NCBI RefSeq assembly: GCF_900544955.1 | Contig: NZ_UQXD01000027.1 | Location: 1-30,983, forward strand | Reading direction: 5' to 3' | Source of the DNA: an uncultured Oscillibacter sp. | GTDB taxonomy: Bacteria; Bacillota; Clostridia; Oscillospirales; Oscillospiraceae | DNA length: 30,983 nucleotides | Shown: positions 15,920 to 23,637 of the stretch, one piece after another | Layout: every line of letters starts with the position of its first letter | Numbering within the stretch: the first letter of the stretch is position 1 | Position numbers and translations under genes: made by a program | Notes under the pieces: model-generated | Database searches by the model: none | Seen by the model: only the letters and a program-made list of their open reading frames with translations | Told to the model about the DNA's origin: nothing

Positions 15920-15966
15920 AACACTATCAAAATGATTCTGATCTTATCATTTTGATAGTGTTTTTC
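15920..15966 (+). terminator. Terminator after the regulator gene
   Basis: AACACTATCAAAATGAT (15920-15936), a 9-nt loop, a perfect 17-bp complementary arm (15946-15962) and a T-rich tract. A strong intrinsic terminator, although the stem is AT-rich and its arms double as possible operator sites. Confidence 0.85.
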
Positions 15967-16001
15967 TTTATTGTTACAGCGCGAATTGTATCAAAGTGAT
16001 A
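15925..16001. promoter_or_regulatory. Three TATCA-N3-TGATA motifs upstream of pepD
   Basis: TATCA-TTT-TGATA at 15945-15957 and TATCA-AAG-TGATA at 15989-16001 are perfect in both arms. TATCA-AAA-TGATT at 15925-15937 has one mismatch. The first two sit in the terminator stem and the third lies 36 bp upstream of the pepD -35. They are a candidate binding array for the neighbouring regulator. Confidence 0.5.
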
Positions 16002-16036
16002 GAATTCACCATCGGTTTCAGGAAAAACCGGTGGTA

Positions 16037-16066
16037 TTGACCAAGTTAGAGGGAATGTGGTTTACT
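16037..16066 (+). promoter_or_regulatory. Candidate promoter of pepD
   Basis: TTGACC (16037-16042), 18-bp spacer and TTTACT (16061-16066). No sigma-54 -24/-12 element (TGGC-N8-TGC type) is visible upstream, in line with the lost GAFTGA loop of the regulator. Confidence 0.5.
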
Positions 16067-16113
16067 CTTTGCAACAGATGCGCACTGAATAATCACACGC
16101 AAGGAGGAGCCAA

Positions 16114-17559
16114 ATGGAACGTTATGATGCGATCAGAGGGTTGGAGCCGCAGGATGTGCTCCGCTGTTTTTGGGACCTTTCCACCATTCCCAGAGAGCCG
16201 GGATTGAAACAGCCTGTCAGCGATTTTATGGTTTCTTATGTTCAAGGGCTTGGACTGGAGGTCCGGCAGGACGATGCTTATAATGTAATCGCTTGTAAGC
16301 CGGCTACGCCGGGGTATGAGGATGCGCCCACCGTCATGCTCCAGGCCCATCTGGATATGGTCTGCGAGAAAGAACCGGGAGTTGAGCACGATTTCCAAAA
16401 GGACCCCCTCCGCCTGCTGGTGGAGGACGGGGACAAAATCACGGCAGACGGTACGACGCTGGGAGCGGACGACGGACTGGGTGTTGCGGTCATCATGGCG
16501 ATTCTGGCGGACAAGACCATTGAGCACCCCGCAATTGAGGCGGTTTTTACAACCGATGAAGAAACCAATATGAATGGCGCATATGGTTTGGACTTTTCCA
16601 AGCTGAAGAGCAAAATTATTTTGAATCTGGATTCCTCAGCGGTTCAGGTGAGCGGCGCCGGAGAGTTGGAGGTTTCTATAGATATCGGCGCGGAGAAAAA
16701 ATCTTTGCCCCAGGGGCTTACGGTATGTGCCCTTGAGGTCAGCGGCCTGAAGGGTGGCCACAGCGGTGCGCAGGCAATGCAGGAGCTGGGCAGCGCCATC
16801 GCACTGATGGCCCGAGTTTTGTGCGCTTTGGAGAAGGAACTTCCCTACCATCTGATTCGCGTCCAGGGCGGCAGAGGCTTTCCGACGGCCTTTGCGCGCA
16901 ACGCTTCCGCCGTGATTGCACTTGAACCGGGACAGGTTCCTTTCGCACAAGAGATCACAGCCCGCTGCCTGGCGGATTTCCGAAAGGAACTGGCCAAACG
17001 TGACCCGGGCGTGGAAGTTGTTCTACGGCCCACCGGAGAAACTGCTTTCGAGGCTTTTACAGAATCTGTGAAGGACACGCTGTTGACATTGCTGACCTGT
17101 TTGCCGGACGGCCTGTTCTCCCTGAACCGGGAGTTTGAGGGCTCCATGGAGAGCTGCTCCAATGTGGGCGTTCTGGAGACGTATCCGGATCGCATCTATG
17201 TGGATTTGCTTATTAGAAGCGTAACCGCATCCAAAAAATATCAGCTTTTCGATAAGGTTGCTCGCCTTAGCAAGGCGTTGCATGTTGTACCAACGGTCCG
17301 CAGGGATTTGCCGCAGTGGGATTACAGCATGGATGATAATCTGCTGAAACTAATCTGTGATACCTATGATGACCATCATCCCACCCTGTCCGAGGGAACG
17401 CTGGAAGCGGGCATCTTCTGTGAAAACATGCCCGGCGTCTCTTTTGTGGCGCTGGCGCCGCCCTACTATAACGCACACTCTCCCAGAGAATATTTTCTGG
17501 CGTCTGAATGCCGGGATAACTACCGGAAGCTGATTGCGCTGCTAAGCAGGATTCACTGA
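16114..17559 (+). CDS. pepD: Aminoacyl-histidine dipeptidase (PepD, peptidase M20C)
   Basis: Cytosolic di-zinc exopeptidase that cleaves Xaa-His and other dipeptides. The 481 residues match PepD. Metal-site residues are His79 and Asp81 (LQAHLDMVCEK), Asp119 (LGADDGLGVAV) and Glu149/Glu150 (FTTDEETNMNGA). A lid/dimerisation domain fills the middle, and HSPREYF lies near the C-terminus. AAGGAGG precedes the ATG by 7 nt. Its place between the regulator and an amino-acid symporter suggests it frees amino acids from small peptides for the same pathway. Actual specificity could differ from carnosinase-type activity. Confidence 0.9.
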   Translation: MERYDAIRGLEPQDVLRCFWDLSTIPREPGLKQPVSDFMVSYVQGLGLEVRQDDAYNVIACKPATPGYEDAPTVMLQAHLDMVCEKEPGVEHDFQKDPLRLLVEDGDKITADGTTLGADDGLGVAVIMAILADKTIEHPAIEAVFTTDEETNMNGAYGLDFSKLKSKIILNLDSSAVQVSGAGELEVSIDIGAEKKSLPQGLTVCALEVSGLKGGHSGAQAMQELGSAIALMARVLCALEKELPYHLIRVQGGRGFPTAFARNASAVIALEPGQVPFAQEITARCLADFRKELAKRDPGVEVVLRPTGETAFEAFTESVKDTLLTLLTCLPDGLFSLNREFEGSMESCSNVGVLETYPDRIYVDLLIRSVTASKKYQLFDKVARLSKALHVVPTVRRDLPQWDYSMDDNLLKLICDTYDDHHPTLSEGTLEAGIFCENMPGVSFVALAPPYYNAHSPREYFLASECRDNYRKLIALLSRIH

Positions 17560-17635
17560 CAAAAACCGAAATTCCAGTTCAGATAAGTGCCGGCGAAGGC
17601 AAAGCAACTGTTTTCGTCCACAGAAAGTTTATCAT

Positions 17636-17664
17636 TTGACAGTGGCTGCTCTCATTGCAACGAT
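17636..17664 (+). promoter_or_regulatory. Possible activator-dependent promoter of the AGCS gene
   Basis: A perfect TTGACA (17636-17641) is followed after 17 bp only by AACGAT, a weak -10. TATCA (17631-17635 region) directly precedes it, resembling half of the motif found upstream of pepD. Confidence 0.3.
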
Positions 17665-17743
17665 CATTCAAATTTATGCACGAAACATTCACTTGCGCTT
17701 ATCTTAAACGGGGACTGGCTTGAAATAAGAGAGGGAGATGTAA

Positions 17744-19165
17744 ATGAAACTCGTTGCCGCACTGAATGATTTTCTTTGGGCCTGGGGTGTTTCAATTCCC
17801 ATTTTGATATTCGGCATCTTCGCAACCATTGTCCTGCGGTTTCCTGCACTTCGGATGTTCAAGCGCATGATTGGCGCGTTCCGCGCGAAAGCGGAGGGCG
17901 GCGGCGCCTCTCCCTTTGGCGTTTTGTGCCTTGTCGTAGGCGGGCAAATTGGAACGGGAAATATGGTGGGTGTGGCGGCAGCCATTACTACCGGTGGTCC
18001 CGGCGCCCTGTTTTGGATGTGGGTTACAGCCTTCCTCGGCATGACCACCATGTTTGTGGAGACCGTTTTGGGACAGCTTTTTAAGGAGCAGAACCTTGAT
18101 GGCACCTACCGAGGCGGTTCGGCATATTATCTGGCCCACGGCGCAAAAATGAAGAAGCTGGCAGTTGTCGCCGCGCTGGTGGTGGCTATCGGAACGGGTC
18201 TGATAAACAGCATGACCCACAGCAACAGCATCACTGGTTCGGTGCAGGCCATTGTACCGGTCAACAGCATTTTCATGGGTGTACTTCTGGCCGTCGTTAC
18301 GTTTGCGATCATTATGGGCGGACTTAAATCACTGGTTAAATTTATGGAGGCTGTGGTCCCCTTCATGGCTGTGGGGTATATTGCAATCGGATTGATTATT
18401 CTTATTTTGAACGTTACCCGGATTCCCGAAGCGGTCGGCATGATCGTTTCCGCCGCCTTTAATCCCGTCGCAGTAGGCGGCGGCGCGGTGGGCTTTACCG
18501 TTCAGCAGGCGTTCCGATTCGGTATGTCCCGGGGGGTGTTTTCCAATGAGGCCGGGCAGGGCAGCTGCTGTTACTCCAGTTCTTCCAGCAGCGCCCGTCA
18601 TCCTGTGACGCAGGGCCTGCTGGGTTCTGCTGCGGTGGCGATCGATACGCTGCTGGTTTGCACGGTTACCGGGATGATCGTTCTCCTCTCTGGAGTGGAT
18701 TTTACCGTGATGTCTGGCGCCGAACTGACTCAGGCCGCTTTTGCGCATTTTCTGGGCGGGGCTGCTCCTTGGGTCATCGCCGTTGCCCTGTTCTTTTTCG
18801 CCTACACCTCCCTCTTGGCCAGTATCTATTGCAGCCAGAACAGTTTGAAGTTCATTTTCGGCGATAACAAGAAGATCATCTATGCCTATTTTGCTCTGCA
18901 ACTGGCATGTGTGGTGTTTGCCCCCCTCATTGCTGTCGGCGATATGTTCTTGTTGGTGGACCTTCTCTGTGGACTTATGAGCCTCTGCAATCTGGTTGCG
19001 CTGTTCTATCTCTTCAAACCTGTGAAAGCCACGCTCAAAGACTACGAGGATAAATTGGCTGCCGGAGATAAAGATCCCTCGTTTGACTGGAATGCATTCC
19101 GGAATTCCTATGGTCTGGAACCCTTCAAAGATTTAAGCAATTTACATAAGGAACCACGTTCCTAA
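17744..19165 (+). CDS. AGCS-family amino acid:cation symporter (AlsT-like)
   Basis: Sodium- or proton-coupled importer of alanine, glycine or related small amino acids. The 473 residues form about ten or more membrane helices. Family signatures are GGQIGTGNMVGVAAAITTGG near residue 65 and FRFGMSRGVFSNEAGQGS near 260. The hydrophilic C-terminal tail is short. GAGAGGGAG lies upstream of the ATG. It lies 184 bp after pepD and 91 bp before dpaL. The context makes 2,3-diaminopropionate, serine or alanine candidate substrates, which is inference. Confidence 0.92.
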   Translation: MKLVAALNDFLWAWGVSIPILIFGIFATIVLRFPALRMFKRMIGAFRAKAEGGGASPFGVLCLVVGGQIGTGNMVGVAAAITTGGPGALFWMWVTAFLGMTTMFVETVLGQLFKEQNLDGTYRGGSAYYLAHGAKMKKLAVVAALVVAIGTGLINSMTHSNSITGSVQAIVPVNSIFMGVLLAVVTFAIIMGGLKSLVKFMEAVVPFMAVGYIAIGLIILILNVTRIPEAVGMIVSAAFNPVAVGGGAVGFTVQQAFRFGMSRGVFSNEAGQGSCCYSSSSSSARHPVTQGLLGSAAVAIDTLLVCTVTGMIVLLSGVDFTVMSGAELTQAAFAHFLGGAAPWVIAVALFFFAYTSLLASIYCSQNSLKFIFGDNKKIIYAYFALQLACVVFAPLIAVGDMFLLVDLLCGLMSLCNLVALFYLFKPVKATLKDYEDKLAAGDKDPSFDWNAFRNSYGLEPFKDLSNLHKEPRS

Positions 19166-19185
19166 GCAACTGGGACTACATTTAA

Positions 19186-19233
19186 GAACAGCCCGTCCAG
19201 AGCGCCATGCCGGGCGTCTTGGACGGGCTGTTC
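19186..19233 (+). other. Intercistronic hairpin before dpaL
   Basis: GAACAGCCCGTCCA (19186-19199) pairs perfectly with 19220-19233. The 20-nt loop can form a small inner stem. There is no U-tract, and the AAGGAGG of dpaL begins a few bases downstream. It may act as an mRNA stabiliser or processing site, or tune dpaL translation, rather than as a full terminator. Confidence 0.6.
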
Positions 19234-19256
19234 ATTCAAAGGAGGAAAATCATTTT

Positions 19257-20501
19257 ATGCAAGGTCCTGTTCAAAACGGTCTGATTCAGGCCGTTGGAGA
19301 TATTCGGTTTATTGAAAGTGCGCCGCGCCTAGACACCTCGGCTCCTGCATTTCTTTCCCGGGAGGCCACAATGCCTGTTAGGCAGTTCCATATGTCGCTT
19401 GAAAACTACGCTCCGTCCCCGCTTCGGGTGCTGAAAACGCTGGCGGCGCAGTGGGGACTGGGCGCTGTCTGCATCAAGGATGAGTCTGACCGATTTGGCC
19501 TCAAGGCTTTTAAAGCATTGGGAGGGAGCTATGCCATGTTTCGCATCGCATGTAAAATGCTGGGTCTGGATGATCGAAAAACCGTTCAGACAGACCTGTA
19601 TAGGCCGGAATTCCAGGAACAGCTAAAGCAGATGGAATTTGTGACGGCCACGGATGGCAACCACGGCAAGGGCGTGGCTTGGGCGGCCGCAAAACTGGGG
19701 TGCAGGTCACATGTGTATATGCCTCGTGGTTCTGTGGAAGCACGGGCGGAGGCCATACGCCGGGCAGGCGCTGCGGAAGTTGTCGTTACGGATGTGGGAT
19801 ATGACGATACCGTGCGCCATGCGGCGAAACTGGCAGCCGAAAATGGGTGGTATCTCGTGCAGGATACCTCGTGGCCTGGATACGAAGACATTCCCTCCTG
19901 GATTGTTCAAGGATACACAACGCTTATTTATGAGGCGTTGGATCAGTTGCAGGGGAGCGGAATGGGAGCGCCTACCCATGTGTTTTTGCAGGCCGGTGTG
20001 GGGGCGATGGCGGGAAGCGTGCTGGGCGCCCTCCGGTGCACCATGGGGAAGCGGCTGCCCTGCGTTGCCATTGTGGAACCCGACACGGCTGCCTGTATTT
20101 TTGAATCCGCTCGACAAAATGACCAACTGCCGCACCGGGCTACAGGTTCGGAACAGACCATTATGGCAGGCCTGAACTGCAGTGAGCCGTGCTCATTGAC
20201 CTGGCCGATTCTGCGGGACTTTTCCAGTGCTTTTTTCTCATGTCCGGACTGGGTTTCCGAACGGGGAATGCGTATTTTGGCGAAACCGCAGGGTGAGGAC
20301 AACCGAATTGTCTCCGGAGAATCCGGCGCGGTTACTGGGGGGCTTCTCTCGCTTTTGATGGAGATGCGGGAGATGAACGAACTTCGGGAACGTCTGGGTC
20401 TGAATGAACACTCTGTGGTTCTGTTAGTGAATACGGAGGGAGACACCGACCCGGAGGGGTATCGCCATATCCTTTCCGAAGGGGGACGGGAGGCAATATG
20501 A
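19257..20501 (+). CDS. dpaL: 2,3-Diaminopropionate ammonia-lyase
   Basis: Fold-type II PLP enzyme that converts D- or L-2,3-diaminopropionate to pyruvate and two ammonia. The 414 residues are close to E. coli YgeX. The PLP lysine is Lys86 in DRFGLKAFKALGGSYA, very close to the YgeX signature. ATDGNHGKGVAWAA is the substrate/Asn loop and FLQAGVGAMAGSV the phosphate-binding Gly loop. Conserved residues appear intact. The start has AAGGAGG at about 10 nt. It is last in the island. Threonine dehydratase is the main alternative, but the RFGLKAFK motif and length favour DpaL. Confidence 0.93.
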   Translation: MQGPVQNGLIQAVGDIRFIESAPRLDTSAPAFLSREATMPVRQFHMSLENYAPSPLRVLKTLAAQWGLGAVCIKDESDRFGLKAFKALGGSYAMFRIACKMLGLDDRKTVQTDLYRPEFQEQLKQMEFVTATDGNHGKGVAWAAAKLGCRSHVYMPRGSVEARAEAIRRAGAAEVVVTDVGYDDTVRHAAKLAAENGWYLVQDTSWPGYEDIPSWIVQGYTTLIYEALDQLQGSGMGAPTHVFLQAGVGAMAGSVLGALRCTMGKRLPCVAIVEPDTAACIFESARQNDQLPHRATGSEQTIMAGLNCSEPCSLTWPILRDFSSAFFSCPDWVSERGMRILAKPQGEDNRIVSGESGAVTGGLLSLLMEMREMNELRERLGLNEHSVVLLVNTEGDTDPEGYRHILSEGGREAI

Positions 20502-20624
20502 GCGTGTAGGCTCGCTAAGCTGAAAGGACGCCCGCCGAGAGAGGCAGTTTTCGTCGTTTTTCCATAAAACCCTCCAAAAAATTGGTGAAGAGAACCAAGC
20601 TTGCCCGAAATTTCAAAAATGCGG

Positions 20625-20653
20625 TTGACAAATTTGCACAACCTGCGTATGAT
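20625..20653 (+). promoter_or_regulatory. Strong sigma-A promoter of the TRAP cluster
   Basis: TTGACA (20625-20630), 17-bp spacer and TATGAT (20648-20653), close to consensus. The 20502-20624 stretch holds no clear terminator for dpaL. Confidence 0.85.
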
Positions 20654-20664
20654 ACGCCTATAAG

Positions 20665-20688
20665 CTGTATGACAGATTACAGCATACA
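20665..20688. promoter_or_regulatory. Candidate GntR/FCD operator
   Basis: CTGT-ATG-ACAG (20665-20675) is an inverted repeat with the GT-N3-AC core known for FadR-type GntR operators. It is nested in a wider pair, TGTATG (20666-20671) and CATACA (20683-20688). It lies at the expected transcription start, where binding would repress. Confidence 0.5.
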
Positions 20689-20717
20689 TATTTTTTCCGC
20701 GGGAGAAGGAGGCAAAT

Positions 20718-21200
20718 ATGAAAAAGCTGCGAAAAACCTGGGACAACTTTGAAGAGGTCGTTCTCTGCCTCATCATTTTGGTGGTGATCTGCGTGTCGGG
20801 GTTGCAGGTGGCCTGCCGGTATCTGTTCAACAACTCGCTGACCTGGAGCGAGGAGCTCTGCCGCTATCTGTTCGTCTGGACCGGCTTTTTGACCATCAGC
20901 CTCTCCATCAAAACCCGCTCGATCATCACCATCGACGCCTTTGTGCTGTTTTTGCCGCAGCGGCTGCGGCAGGCGCTGTCCGTGGCCGCTTACCTGTTCT
21001 GCACCGCGGTGTTTGCCTTTTTGGCCGTCAGCGCGTGGCAGATCGTCTGGGGGGCGGCGGGACAGAAAAGCCCGGCCATGGGGCTGCCGCTGCAATGGGT
21101 CTACGTAGGCCCCCTGTTGGGCTTTGTGCTCTCGGCGGTCCGCTCCCTGGGCCGGGTGGTGGGCGAGGCTCGTTCGCTGTTGGGAAAGGAGGAATCTTAA
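20718..21200 (+). CDS. TRAP transporter small permease (DctQ)
   Basis: The four-helix small membrane subunit of a tripartite ATP-independent periplasmic-type transporter. It has 160 residues: N-terminal helix at FEEVVLCLIILVVICVSGLQVACRYLF, the family motif NNSLTWSEELCRYLFVWTGFLTI, then three further hydrophobic segments. AAGGAGG precedes the ATG. The large permease starts on the next base after its stop. Transport is driven by an ion gradient together with DctM and the extracellular DctP. Confidence 0.93.
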   Translation: MKKLRKTWDNFEEVVLCLIILVVICVSGLQVACRYLFNNSLTWSEELCRYLFVWTGFLTISLSIKTRSIITIDAFVLFLPQRLRQALSVAAYLFCTAVFAFLAVSAWQIVWGAAGQKSPAMGLPLQWVYVGPLLGFVLSAVRSLGRVVGEARSLLGKEES

Positions 21201-22490
21201 ATGTCCCTGGGCCTGTTTTTCGGCGCCCTGGTGGTGCTGCTGGTGTTGGGCGTTCCCATCTGCGCGGTGTTCTCGGCGGTGACGGTGCTGCCCGCCCTGC
21301 TGGATCCCTCCTTCCCCTACGCCGCGGACGCGGCGGTGCGCTCCATGGTCAGCGGCCTGAACAGCTTTCCGCTGATGGCGATTCCCCTCTTTATTCTGGC
21401 GGGCGTCATCATGGCCAAGGGAAAGATCTCGGAGCGGCTGTTCAACGTGTTTTCCTTTTTCATCGGCAACAAGACCGCCGGATTGCCCTGCGCGGTGACC
21501 ATCACGTGTCTTTTCTACGGGGCCATCTCCGGCTCCGGCCCCGCCACCACGGCGGCGGTGGGGGCGATGTGCATTCCGCTGCTGACCAGCGTGGGCTATG
21601 ACCTGGTGTTCTCCACCGCCCTGGTCGCGGTCTCCGGAAGCCTGGGCATCATCATTCCCCCCAGCATTCCCTACATCATGTACTGCAACGCCTCCGGCGC
21701 CTCCGTCTCCCAGATGTTCCTGGCGGGCATTCTGCCGGGACTGCTGATCGCCTTCTGCCTGATGCTGTACTCCTTCGTCTACTGCAAGCTGCACGGAGAG
21801 GACAAGGAAAAGCTCCGCGCCCAGTATCAGGCCCTGCGGGATAAGGGGCTGCGGGTGGTGCTGCGGGAGGGCTTCTGGGCGCTGCTGGCCCCAGTGATCA
21901 TTCTGGGGGGGATCTACGGCGGCGTCTGCTCGCCCACCGAGGCGGCCACCATCTCCATCTTCTACGCGCTGGTCATCAGCCTGTTTGTCTACCGCTCCAT
22001 CTCCCTCCGGGACCTGCCCGGAATTCTCCTGGAGGGGGTGCGGACCTATGCGCCCATCCTGTTTATCATCTCCGCCGCCGTGGCGTTCTCCCGGGTAATC
22101 ACCATGCTGAATGTGGCCGCCGCCGTCAGCGAGGCGGTGCTGGGCCTGATCTCCTCCCGGGTGGTGATTTTGCTGCTGATCAACGTGCTGCTGCTGTTTG
22201 TAGGCATGATTATGGACACCGGCCCGGCCATCCTGGTCTTTACCCCCGTGCTGCTGCCCATCGTGAAGGCCATCGGCGTGGACCCCATCCACTTCGGCAT
22301 CTTGATGTGCGTGAACCTGGCCATCGGCTTCGTCACGCCGCCCATGGGGGCCAACCTCTTTGTGGCCAGCAACCTCTCCAAGGTCTCCGTGATTGAGATC
22401 GCCAAAAAGGCGGTGCCGTTTATCTGCGCCTTTTTGATCGCGCTGGCGCTGATTACCTTTGTGCCCGCCATCAGCCTGTGTCTGTTATGA
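21201..22490 (+). CDS. TRAP transporter large permease (DctM)
   Basis: The 12-helix transport channel subunit, 429 residues, normal length. It shows SGLNSFPLMAIPLFILAG, GAISGSGPATTAAVGAMCIP, SLGIIIPPSIPYIMYC and the C-terminal NLAIGFVTPPMGANLFVA, all standard DctM signatures. The ATG abuts the dctQ stop, with AAAGGAGG inside the dctQ end, so translation is coupled. A 6-bp hairpin (22492-22507) lies before the ribosome binding site of dctP. Confidence 0.95.
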   Translation: MSLGLFFGALVVLLVLGVPICAVFSAVTVLPALLDPSFPYAADAAVRSMVSGLNSFPLMAIPLFILAGVIMAKGKISERLFNVFSFFIGNKTAGLPCAVTITCLFYGAISGSGPATTAAVGAMCIPLLTSVGYDLVFSTALVAVSGSLGIIIPPSIPYIMYCNASGASVSQMFLAGILPGLLIAFCLMLYSFVYCKLHGEDKEKLRAQYQALRDKGLRVVLREGFWALLAPVIILGGIYGGVCSPTEAATISIFYALVISLFVYRSISLRDLPGILLEGVRTYAPILFIISAAVAFSRVITMLNVAAAVSEAVLGLISSRVVILLLINVLLLFVGMIMDTGPAILVFTPVLLPIVKAIGVDPIHFGILMCVNLAIGFVTPPMGANLFVASNLSKVSVIEIAKKAVPFICAFLIALALITFVPAISLCLL

Positions 22491-22527
22491 CCTGCCGGAC
22501 CCGGCAGACAAATAAAGGAGGATTCAT

Positions 22528-23568
22528 ATGAAAAAGATGTTGTCCCTGGCCCTGGTGCTGGCCCTGACGGCCTCCCTGGCCGGCTGCGGCGGGACGCCGC
22601 AGGCACCCGCCGCCGATTCCGGCGCCCCGTCCGGCGGCGAGGCCGCCAGTTACAGCTTCTCCGTGGGCACCAACACGGCGGAGGACTCCGTCAACCACCT
22701 GCTGGCGGCCAAGTTCAAGGAGCTGCTGGAGGAGCGCTCCGGCGGCGCGGCCACGGTGACGCTGTACGAAAACGGCCAGATGGGCGGCGACGCGGAGCTG
22801 ACCGAGTCCTGCATCGCCGGCAGCGTGGACTTTATCGTGGGCATGACCGGCTCTCTGGTGAACTACATTCCCGAGGCGGCGCTGTTCGACCTGCCCAACG
22901 TCTTCCCCGACCTGGAGACCGCCCGGAAGGTGCTGGACGGCCCCATTTTGCAGGAGCTGCAAAGCGCCTATGAGGCGGGCGGGCTGAAGCTGTTCGGCTA
23001 CGCGGACTCCGGCTTCCGGGTGATGTCCAGCAACAAGGCCGTCCGCGCCCTCTCCGACTTCTCCGGCGTCAAAATCCGCACCATGGAAAACGCCAACCAC
23101 ATCGCCTACTGGCAGGCCCTGGGGGCCAACCCCACGCCCATGGACTTCGGCGAGCTGTACATCTCCCTGGAGCAGAACGTGCTGGACGCCCAGGAAAACC
23201 CCTATGACCTGATCGTGGCCAACAAGCTCTACGAGCCCCAGGCCTATGTGGTGGAGACCAACCACCTGCTGCACACGCTGAACATGGTGGGCAGCAAGGC
23301 CACCTATGACGCTCTGCCCGCCGACATGCAGGCCCTAGTCAGCGAGTGCGCGGCGGAGGCGCACCAGTATGCCCGGCAGATGGCCAGCGAGCGCATTGAC
23401 AACCAGAAGACCGTGATTCAGGACGCGGGTCTGGAGATCATCACCCTGGACGAGGGCACCATCCAGGCCATGGCGGAGGCCGCCTCCGACGTGTACGACC
23501 TGGTCCGCGGCCAGGTGGGCGACCAGCTGGTGGACAACCTGATCGCCCAGGTGGACGGGGCGAAATAA
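22528..23568 (+). CDS. TRAP solute-binding lipoprotein (DctP)
   Basis: Extracellular ligand-binding component, 346 residues. A lipoprotein signal MKKMLSLALVLALTASLAGC puts the lipidated Cys at residue 20, as expected in a Gram-positive envelope. The DctP core shows FPDLETARKVLDG, SGVKIRTMEN with the Arg that normally holds a carboxylate, and LEQNVLDAQENPYDLIV. The ligand is therefore probably a carboxylic acid, likely the substrate of the metallohydrolase encoded next, but identity is not visible. AAAGGAGG precedes the ATG. Confidence 0.93.
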   Translation: MKKMLSLALVLALTASLAGCGGTPQAPAADSGAPSGGEAASYSFSVGTNTAEDSVNHLLAAKFKELLEERSGGAATVTLYENGQMGGDAELTESCIAGSVDFIVGMTGSLVNYIPEAALFDLPNVFPDLETARKVLDGPILQELQSAYEAGGLKLFGYADSGFRVMSSNKAVRALSDFSGVKIRTMENANHIAYWQALGANPTPMDFGELYISLEQNVLDAQENPYDLIVANKLYEPQAYVVETNHLLHTLNMVGSKATYDALPADMQALVSECAAEAHQYARQMASERIDNQKTVIQDAGLEIITLDEGTIQAMAEAASDVYDLVRGQVGDQLVDNLIAQVDGAK

Positions 23569-23577
23569 AACCTTCCG

Positions 23578-23611
23578 GGTTGGGGAGGGGCCGGGGCGCC
23601 TCTCCCCAACC
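23578..23611 (+). other. Intercistronic hairpin after dctP
   Basis: GGTTGGGGAG (23578-23587) pairs with CTCCCCAACC (23602-23611), extending to about 14 pairs. No U-tract follows. Such hairpins often protect the upstream binding-protein message or lower expression of the next gene; here that is inference. Confidence 0.6.
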
Positions 23612-23637
23612 ATGGACGTGAACAGGAGCGACTGAAG

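Noticed and set aside
15900..16113. Search for a sigma-54 promoter upstream of pepD
   Set aside because: No TGGC/TGC pair at the required spacing was seen. This agrees with the degenerate regulator.
17560..17635. Possible glycine riboswitch before the AGCS symporter (GCCGGCGAAGGCAAAGC resembles part of an aptamer)
   Set aside because: The 5' GGAGAG-type helix and the second conserved block are missing, so the match is too partial.
20515..20565. A 16-residue minus-strand peptide (MEKRRKLPLSAGVLSA) with GGAGGG upstream
   Set aside because: Good start signal, but very short, no promoter or terminator found, and easily a chance event.
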